A DNA stretch of 28,634 bases from JAVMKJ01 sp031732875 (GTDB lineage: Bacteria; Pseudomonadota; Gammaproteobacteria; Competibacterales; Competibacteraceae), in the NCBI GenBank assembly GCA_031732875.1, contig JAVMKL010000135.1:1-28634 (forward strand), written 5' to 3'. The position numbers were made by a program, and so were the translations under genes. Each line of letters starts with the position of its first letter. Positions within the stretch are counted from its first letter, which is position 1. Positions 22,962 to 28,634 of this stretch are shown here, one piece after another. The notes below the pieces were generated by a model, which was given only the letters and a program-made list of their open reading frames with translations, was not told the origin of the DNA and did not search any database.

Positions 22962-25019
22962 TCAGGCAACATCGAACCGGTCGAACGTCATGGTGAACTG
23001 GCCGCGACCGCGGGTCATGCCGCGCAGGTCGGTGATATAGCCCAGCAACCGGTCCAGCGCGCAATCGCAGCGAATGATGTTGATCTCCCCCAGCACCGAG
23101 GTATCGCGGATCGTGGCGCGGCGGGACTGCAAATCGCCCAGCACCGCGCCGACATCGCTTTCGGGTACGACCACCTCGGTCGCCATGATCGGCCGCATGA
23201 TCAGCCCGCCCGCCTGAACCAGCGCCCTGCGCGCCGCTTCCGCCACCGCTACCCGAAGCGCCTGGGGACTGGACAAGGCGCCGAACAGCTCCACTTCCAG
23301 CACCCTCGCCGTCAGATCCTGCAAGGGTCCGCCGGTAAGGGGACCGCTGGCCAGCGCATCCCCGGCACCGCCGGCCACCGCGTCCTGCTGAACCGGATGG
23401 AGTTCGGCACCCTCCGGACGCACCCCCGGCTCGGCCAGCACGGTTACCCCGGCGCCACGGGGCAACGGCTCCACCGCCACCCGCGCCCAGGCTTTCATTT
23501 CCAGTTTCCGGCCATCCGGTTGCTCGATCAGCCGGTGAAACAGGTTGTCGGCCACGGCCAGCCGGGCGATGGTTTCGCGCATCACCACGTCGGGACTGCC
23601 GATCCGGACGTTGACGTTGAACTCCCGCCGCAGGCGTTCGCAGGCGATCTGCAGGTGCAATTCCCCCATGCCGCGCAACACCCGCTGGCCCGTCTCCCGA
23701 TCCTCATCCACGCGCAGGGTCGGATCCTCCTGCTGCAACTTGTCCAGCGCCTCCAGCAGTTTTTCCTCGTCGGCGCCGGACTGGGGCTCGATCGCCAGCC
23801 CCAGCACCGGTTCGCGGGTCTCGATCCGCTCCAGCCAGAGCGGATGCGACGGCGCGCACAGGGTGTCGCCGGTGGTCGCCCAGCGCAGGCCGGCCAATAG
23901 CACGATCTGGCCCGCGGTGGCCTCGTCCAGCTTGGCCCTGTGGTTCGCGTCCACTTCAAACAGCCGCGCCACCCGCTCGGGTCGGGGCGTCCCGTTTGGA
24001 GCGAGCGTCACGACTTCGTCGCCGGACTTCAAGCTCCCGCGGTAGAGCCGGGCGAACACGTGGCGGCGACCTTCCCACATCTGCACCTTGAACGCCAACG
24101 CCGCCAGCGGTCCGCCCGATTCCATCGCCACCCACTCCTCGCCACCGTCGGGCCGATGCGCCAGACTCGGCGGCCGTTCGGGCGGAGCCGGCAGCAACCG
24201 CACCACACCGTCCATCAGGGGTTGTATCCCCTGATTACGCAGGGCACTGCCGGCATAACAGGGACAGGACTTGCCTGCCAGCACCGCCTGGCGCAGCGCC
24301 GTCCAGACGGCCGCCGGCTCCGGCTCGTCCTCGGCCAGCACCCGTTCGGCCAAGGCGTCATCCATTTCCGCCGCCGCCAGCAGCAGGCTTTCCCGCCAGG
24401 GCCGCACCTGTTCCCAGGTCGCCTCGTCGCAAGGCGCCACCTGTACTTTCTCGCCCCGTTCGCCGGTAAAGCGCAACCGGGTTTTCTCGATCAGGTGCAC
24501 GACCGTGCCGTCGTGGTCGGGCAGTGGAACCGTCACCGCCACCGGTTCGGCGTGCAGCCGTTCGCGCACGGTCGCCAGGGCCCGGCCGAAATCGGCGCCA
24601 GGGCGGTCCAGCTTGTTGACGAAGAACAGGACCGGCAGCCGGAATTTGGAACGTTGTCGCCAGACGGTTTCGGTTTGCGGTTCCACTCCACGTACCCCGT
24701 CCAGCACGATCACGCAACCGTCCAGCACCCGCATCGAACGCTCGACCTCGATGGTAAAATCCACATGGCCGGGCGTATCGATCAGCTGGATGAAATGCTC
24801 GCGCCAGGGCAATCGGGTCACGGCCGCGGTAATGGTGATGCCGTGCACCTGCTCCTCGACCATGTAGTCCATGTGGGCGGCGCCTTCATGGACTTCGCCG
24901 ATCTTGTAGGAGACGCCAGCGTAAAACAGCATCCGTTCGGTCAGGGTGGTTTTGCCGGCGTCCACATGCGCGGCGATGCCGATGTTACGCACCAGGGCAA
25001 GATCCGGAGCCTTGGCCAT
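22962..25019 (-). CDS. Elongation factor G paralogue (EF-G2-like)
   Basis: This is a 685-residue translational GTPase with the five-domain layout of EF-G. The GTPase motifs are intact: AHVDAGKT (17-24), DTPGHVDF (81-88), NKLD (135-138) and a GSALRNQG G5-like loop. It departs from canonical EF-G: the switch I sequence is VHGITI (58-63) instead of RGITI, the domain IV strand that normally reads like QSGGRGQF is replaced by QPDGRKLEMKA, and the domain IV tip is shortened and lacks the usual His. It also ends in GRGQFTMTFDRF. It is therefore probably not the housekeeping translocase but a paralogue for ribosome recycling, ribosome protection or stress. GAGGA lies close to the ATG. It follows the DUF1015 gene by 39 nt and is likely co-transcribed with it. 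Confidence 0.9.
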   Translation of the reverse strand: MAKAPDLALVRNIGIAAHVDAGKTTLTERMLFYAGVSYKIGEVHEGAAHMDYMVEEQVHGITITAAVTRLPWREHFIQLIDTPGHVDFTIEVERSMRVLDGCVIVLDGVRGVEPQTETVWRQRSKFRLPVLFFVNKLDRPGADFGRALATVRERLHAEPVAVTVPLPDHDGTVVHLIEKTRLRFTGERGEKVQVAPCDEATWEQVRPWRESLLLAAAEMDDALAERVLAEDEPEPAAVWTALRQAVLAGKSCPCYAGSALRNQGIQPLMDGVVRLLPAPPERPPSLAHRPDGGEEWVAMESGGPLAALAFKVQMWEGRRHVFARLYRGSLKSGDEVVTLAPNGTPRPERVARLFEVDANHRAKLDEATAGQIVLLAGLRWATTGDTLCAPSHPLWLERIETREPVLGLAIEPQSGADEEKLLEALDKLQQEDPTLRVDEDRETGQRVLRGMGELHLQIACERLRREFNVNVRIGSPDVVMRETIARLAVADNLFHRLIEQPDGRKLEMKAWARVAVEPLPRGAGVTVLAEPGVRPEGAELHPVQQDAVAGGAGDALASGPLTGGPLQDLTARVLEVELFGALSSPQALRVAVAEAARRALVQAGGLIMRPIMATEVVVPESDVGAVLGDLQSRRATIRDTSVLGEINIIRCDCALDRLLGYITDLRGMTRGRGQFTMTFDRFDVA

Positions 25020-25058
25020 AGGGTCCTCGTCGAATTTCAGAGTGGTCGGTAGCGGGCG

Positions 25059-26402
25059 TCAGGGCACGATCAGCCGGCACTCCAGATAGAAGCGCTTCTC
25101 GTCGGCCTCGCCCATGGAAAAGGTTTTGCGGGGCAGGGCGCCGTCGCGGATGATGGTACGGAAAAAATCGTCCTTGGCCAGTGCTGGCAGGACAAACCCG
25201 ATACGGTCCGGCCGCGCGCCGAGCCGTTCCAGCGAATCCTCGCCGTGGATGTAGTCCAACCACGTGCCGGGTCGATCCGGCAGATACTGATCCAGGAACG
25301 CCTGCAAAGTCGCGATCGGCAAGGTCAGGCGAGGCTGCTCGATCACCAGCACTCCATGGCGGTTTCCGGCGACAAAGGCAATCACGTGCCGGTCTGATCG
25401 CTGCATTTCCCGCCAGGATTGCCGGGCCGCCGCCCACGACGAGCGGTCCAGCACCGTCAACCGCGAACCCCGCGCCGCGCAGAATTCCTGCAGCGCCCCC
25501 AGCAGGTGACCGGCGTCGACGCCGAAGGCCACTCGATGAATCGCCTCGAACTCCAGGCCCTCATCGTGGAGGTTGACCAGTTCCACCAGCGCGTGACGGG
25601 CCGGATGATCCATGATCGCCGTCGGGTCCGGAGCGGCGCGTTTGAGGTTTTCCCAGATGGTCTTGGCGGTCGCGAAGGAATGGTTGCCGTCGCCCATGGC
25701 ATACAACAGCACCGGCTCGCCGTCCGCCCCATAGCGGTCGCCGAACGCCGTCGAGTCCGCCAGCCGCGCCAGTCCCGCCGCTACCCCTCGGATCGACTCC
25801 AGACGATCCACCCGCCAGCCGCGTACCCACCCGCTGTCCAGCATCAGCGGAAAGTCGTACAGCTTCTCCAGGGATTCGGCGAACAGCGGTTCGATGACGC
25901 GGCGCTCGGGATCGTCGATCAGCACCATGACGTGCGGCAGTTCCAGCGGTGCCCCCTCGCGCACCCGGATCCGCGGCGGCAACCGCTCCAGAATGGTGCC
26001 TTCGGTGGGTCGGATCAGGGTTTTCGCGCCCGGGGTGAAATCGTAATGTTCCAAATCGAGCGCCGCGATCAGGCCCTTGCGCTTTCGGCCCCGGCCCGTC
26101 TCCCGCTCCACCAGCACCAGCCCGGGCGGTTGTTGCACCAGAACACCCTCGGCCAAATAGCGCCGCATCGCCGACTGAATATCGCGAATTCGCCGCACCT
26201 CATCTTCCGCGCCCAGAAAGGCTTCCGGCAAAATCAGTTTCAGCGTCGAGGCCGATTCGCCCACCAGTCTTTGCACTCGCGCCCAGTATTCCGGCTCCGA
26301 GGTGAACTGATCGCAGGCCACCACCGCCCACGGGGTAAGGTCCACGCCTGCCCGGGGCAACAGGAGCGTCGGAACCAGCAAACCGATCTGCGCGAAATTC
26401 AT
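25059..26402 (-). CDS. DUF1015 family protein
   Basis: This 447-residue protein belongs to DUF1015, a widespread family of unknown function predicted to be cytoplasmic. Family stretches seen are the N-terminal LTPWAVVACDQFTSEPEYW (22-40), FTPGAKTLIRPTEGTILERLPPR (122-144), LLYAMGDGNHSFATAK (232-247), which replaces the usual ADGHHR-like motif, and HALVELVNLHDEGLEFEAIHRVAFG. The GDGNHSF (237-243) variant marks a subgroup. GGGAGA lies eight bases before the ATG at 26402, better placed than for the longer starts at 26411 and 26450. It leads a two-gene unit with the EF-G paralogue, which hints at a shared role, but none is established. Confidence 0.85.
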   Translation of the reverse strand: MNFAQIGLLVPTLLLPRAGVDLTPWAVVACDQFTSEPEYWARVQRLVGESASTLKLILPEAFLGAEDEVRRIRDIQSAMRRYLAEGVLVQQPPGLVLVERETGRGRKRKGLIAALDLEHYDFTPGAKTLIRPTEGTILERLPPRIRVREGAPLELPHVMVLIDDPERRVIEPLFAESLEKLYDFPLMLDSGWVRGWRVDRLESIRGVAAGLARLADSTAFGDRYGADGEPVLLYAMGDGNHSFATAKTIWENLKRAAPDPTAIMDHPARHALVELVNLHDEGLEFEAIHRVAFGVDAGHLLGALQEFCAARGSRLTVLDRSSWAAARQSWREMQRSDRHVIAFVAGNRHGVLVIEQPRLTLPIATLQAFLDQYLPDRPGTWLDYIHGEDSLERLGARPDRIGFVLPALAKDDFFRTIIRDGALPRKTFSMGEADEKRFYLECRLIVP

Positions 26403-26623
26403 GGATGGCATCTCCCAATTGGTATCGGCGGCGGATCCGACAGGCGGCAAGACGGCCCGCGCGCCCGCGACATCCGTGCAAGCTTAACAAATTACGTGGA
26501 TGACAAATGACCCTTCCGCCGCTCGGCAGGGTTCCCCCAAGCGGGCTATGATATTAACCCATCAAAAGCGAACGGCGTCGTCCGCGACCTCCTCCGTTCC
26601 ACCATTCTTCAAGGTACCTGTCC
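26403..26623. promoter_or_regulatory. Divergent intergenic region
   Basis: These 221 bases separate the leftward DUF1015 gene from a rightward envelope gene. TATGAT at 26547-26552 is a possible rightward -10, but the matching -35 is poor. No repeats or strong hairpins were noticed. Confidence 0.25.
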
Positions 26624-27925
26624 ATGCGAAAACTGATGACTGTCGTGGTTGCCATCCTCGTCGCCTTGGCCGTGATCGCCGGCGGCGTCGGCGGTTACCT
26701 GTGGTACAGCACCAAGCAGCAGGTCGACCAATTGATCGCCATGGCGAAACCCTTCGCCGAGATCAGCTACGGGGGGGTCGAAATTTCGCCGGCCGGCTCG
26801 GTGGGCGTCAGCCAAGTCCGAATCATGCCCCACTTCGTCAACGACTCCATCGCCATCGGGTCCATCCGGCTCAACGCTCCGAACATCTTGGCGTTGCTCA
26901 ACATTCGCCGGCAACTCGGCCAAGGCCAGCTTCCCGAGGCGATGTCGATATCGTTCCGCCAGTTCGAACTGCCCTTGAGCGGCGGCATTCTCGGTGCCAA
27001 ACCCCCCGCGTCGCGGGAACGCACGCCCTTCGACGATCTGGAAGCGCTGGGCTGTGGACCAGTCACGTATTTCAGCGGCCCCGAATGGGAGGAAATGGGT
27101 TACGACCGCTTCGTCGGCAACATGGAAACCGGTTATCGCATCGATGTTGCCAGGAGTCAGTTAAATCTGCGGATCGACAGCAGCACCCGCGACTGGGCGA
27201 CGCTCGATCTCGATATCGGCCTTGCCCTGACCAAGCCTTCCACGTCTCTGATGGAACTGGTCACGTCGCTCACGCCCAAACTGGCTTCTCTCGAACTTCT
27301 GTTCCGCGACGACGGTTTCAACGCCCGCCGTAACAATTACTGCGCCGCGAAGGCCGGCAAGCCCATCGATGCCTTCATCGCCGACCACATCCGGTTGGTG
27401 GTCGAACGCCTCCGCGCCAACGGTATCGATCCGGGACCGGGTCTGATCGACGCCTACCGGCGCTTTCTGACCGAGGGCGGCCAACTCGCCATCACCGCCA
27501 CGCCCCCCGCTCCTATCAATCCCACCGAACTCCAGTTCTACAAGCCCGAGGACGCCATCAAGTTGCTGGGGCTGAAGTTGAAGGTGAACGACGCGTCGAT
27601 CGCCGATCTCACCGTGAACTGGGATGCCGCAAAGGTTGCCCGGGCGCTGGGCACCGCACCGGAACCGGTGGAAGAAACTACCGCGCCAGCGGTTACCCAG
27701 GCCACCGCGGCGCCCCAGAAATCCTATCACCCGACCCCGGTCGGCGAACTGGGCCAGCATGTCGGCAAGATCGCCAAGCTGGAAACCCGGACCGGCGCCC
27801 AATACCGGGGGCAGTTGGATGCCGTTGTGGAAGGCATCGTCAGAATCACGATCCGCAAACCCAGCGGCACCGCAACCCTGTCCTTGCGCAGCAACGAGAT
27901 CACCTCGGCGCAGGTACTTTATTGA
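26624..27925 (+). CDS. Membrane-anchored protein of unknown function with Sm-like C-terminus
   Basis: This is a 433-residue protein with an N-terminal membrane helix (about residues 5-27, LMTVVVAILVALAVIAGGVGGYLWY), so the bulk is probably periplasmic. Residues 30 to about 335 show the strand-rich character of AsmA/YdgA (DUF945)-like envelope proteins, including YGGVEISPAGSVGVSQVRIMP, but I cannot assign a family firmly. A Pro/Ala/Thr-rich linker (about 339-370) leads to a compact domain at 373-433 with alternating hydrophobic strands, TRTGAQYRGQLDAVVEGIVRITI and LSLRSNEITSAQVLY, that looks like an Sm/LSm-type small barrel. Cysteines at about 144 and 241 could form a disulfide. AAGG precedes the ATG at a short distance. 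Function unknown. Confidence 0.8.
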   Translation: MRKLMTVVVAILVALAVIAGGVGGYLWYSTKQQVDQLIAMAKPFAEISYGGVEISPAGSVGVSQVRIMPHFVNDSIAIGSIRLNAPNILALLNIRRQLGQGQLPEAMSISFRQFELPLSGGILGAKPPASRERTPFDDLEALGCGPVTYFSGPEWEEMGYDRFVGNMETGYRIDVARSQLNLRIDSSTRDWATLDLDIGLALTKPSTSLMELVTSLTPKLASLELLFRDDGFNARRNNYCAAKAGKPIDAFIADHIRLVVERLRANGIDPGPGLIDAYRRFLTEGGQLAITATPPAPINPTELQFYKPEDAIKLLGLKLKVNDASIADLTVNWDAAKVARALGTAPEPVEETTAPAVTQATAAPQKSYHPTPVGELGQHVGKIAKLETRTGAQYRGQLDAVVEGIVRITIRKPSGTATLSLRSNEITSAQVLY

Positions 27926-27953
27926 CGGAGGCGCGAACCCAAGCGCCGAGACC

Positions 27954-28148
27954 TCACTTGCGGACCATTTGAATCAACAGGAGAACGAACAGCACCACCA
28001 ACGCCAGCGGAATCAGAGCCGCCGGCCAGTCCTTTTTGGCGGCGCGGCTGCGTTCGATAGCCGCCTTGATGCCAGGCCGGAACCACAGGAGCACCAGAAC
28101 CGCCGCCAATCCGCCCAATAGAATTTCCCACCACGCCGCCGTTTCCAT
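27954..28148 (-). CDS. Small two-helix membrane protein
   Basis: This 64-residue protein has two hydrophobic segments, at about 8-22 (ILLGGLAAVLVLLWF) and 43-60 (ALIPLALVVLFVLLLIQM), joined by a basic hydrophilic stretch (IKAAIERSRAAKKDW), suggesting a hairpin with its loop in the cytoplasm. GGAGG lies six bases before the ATG, which supports real translation. It may be co-transcribed with the DUF1820 gene 73 nt upstream. No family was recognised. Confidence 0.75.
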   Translation of the reverse strand: METAAWWEILLGGLAAVLVLLWFRPGIKAAIERSRAAKKDWPAALIPLALVVLFVLLLIQMVRK

Positions 28149-28221
28149 CGTCGCCTCCGACTACAGAGTTATTTTTATCGGGATTCCCGCTTTCGGGAGA
28201 ATATTGAAGGCTCTTCCGCCC

Positions 28222-28569
28222 TCAGTCCTTGCCGCGATTGCCGCCGGGCGGAACCATCGGCTGGGGAAAAGGCGTCACGTTGTCGCTGCCTTCCACGGGA
28301 CGGATCTTGCTGACCCCCTCCTGTTCCACTTCATCGATCCGCACCACGTGATGCATTGGAATAAAGGTGCGCCGAACCCCAGCGAATTCGGTCTGCAGCC
28401 GTTCTTCGGCCGGATTGACCAGCAGGCTCGAACGCTCGCCGAAAATCAACTCCTCAACCTCGATGAAGCCGAACAGTTCGCCCTGATAGATGCTTCGGGC
28501 GTACAGTTCGTACAACTTGCCCTGGTTGACGAACAGGATGCGGTAAATACTTTTGACGATCTTGGACAT
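28222..28569 (-). CDS. DUF1820 family protein
   Basis: This 115-residue protein matches DUF1820, a small gammaproteobacterial family of unknown function. The conserved core is IYRILFVNQGKLYELYARSIYQGELFGFIEVEELIFGE (8-45) followed by SLLVNPAEERLQTEFAGVRRTFIPMHHVVRIDEV, with a Pro-rich, poorly ordered C-terminal tail (about 97-115). It has no signal peptide or membrane helix and is presumably cytoplasmic. The Shine-Dalgarno sequence is weak. The 65 bases between its start and the window end hold its likely promoter, but no confident -35/-10 pair. Confidence 0.88.
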   Translation of the reverse strand: MSKIVKSIYRILFVNQGKLYELYARSIYQGELFGFIEVEELIFGERSSLLVNPAEERLQTEFAGVRRTFIPMHHVVRIDEVEQEGVSKIRPVEGSDNVTPFPQPMVPPGGNRGKD

Positions 28570-28634
28570 GGACGCTCGGGTTACGGTCGGAGATGGGGCA
28601 ATCTAATACCGTTTGTCGCGCCGGGCAAATTTCC

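Noticed and set aside
28176..28200. Alternating CGGGA/TCCCG elements after the DUF1820 gene as a terminator.
   Set aside because: On the minus strand the hairpin is followed by A residues, not T, and the competing pairings are short.
1..28634. tRNA or rRNA genes, CRISPR arrays, insertion sequences and prophage genes.
   Set aside because: Reading both strands showed no cloverleaf, rRNA-like sequence, spaced direct repeats of CRISPR size, transposase or phage protein.

Overview
The window looks like a chromosomal segment of a GC-rich gammaproteobacterium. The support is the gene set: bifunctional RlmKL, a YbaK-type deacylase, YadH, DUF1285 and DUF1820 proteins, a QmcA/NfeD pair, a YdfG-type SDR and a WecA-type transferase. 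A class I-like PHA synthase and adenosylcobalamin genes would suit a PHA-storing environmental lineage (Competibacter-like bacteria are one possibility), but the sequence alone does not fix the genus. I saw no phage, insertion sequence, CRISPR array, rRNA or tRNA. Coding DNA is uniformly GC-rich, while two intergenic islands are strikingly AT-rich.

Layout. (1) Bases 1-2314, minus strand: two tandem paralogous family III CoA-transferases; the left one runs off the window. (2) 2479-3252: a YadH-like ABC-2 permease with no ATPase gene beside it. (3) 3426-6377: a complete DctP-DctQ-DctM TRAP transporter operon with a hairpin after the receptor gene. (4) 6445-7038: a Tat-exported MepK/YcbK-like murein endopeptidase, then an AT-rich gap. 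(5) 7507-10198: ybaK-like gene and rlmKL, joined by a 14-bp tandem repeat that carries the start signals of rlmKL. (6) 10314-12588: PHA synthase facing a PduO-type corrinoid adenosyltransferase. (7) 12660-13312: an extreme AT-rich island followed by a GC-rich stretch dense in stem-loops, leading into a lytic transglycosylase. (8) 14171-17585: DUF1285 protein, an unrecognised membrane-anchored 472-residue protein, QmcA-like SPFH protein and NfeD-like protein, apparently one operon. (9) 17791-18960: WecA-like sugar-phosphate transferase. (10) 18974-22961: cbiD-cobK-SDR diverging from cobB/cbiA across a 70-nt array of heptamers. (11) 22962-26402: an EF-G paralogue downstream of a DUF1015 gene. 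(12) 26624-28569: an anchored envelope protein with a possible Sm-like C-terminus, a small two-helix membrane protein and a DUF1820 protein.

Working together: the CoA-transferases and TRAP system could take up and activate a carboxylic acid. CbiD, CobK, CobB and the adenosyltransferase are parts of the adenosylcobalamin route. That cofactor is needed by methylmalonyl-CoA mutase, which in PHA-accumulating bacteria feeds propionyl-CoA to PhaC. These links are inferences from gene content. The most unusual items are the heptameric repeats at gene boundaries, the AT-island plus stem-loop region near 12.7-13.3 kb, and the atypical EF-G paralogue.
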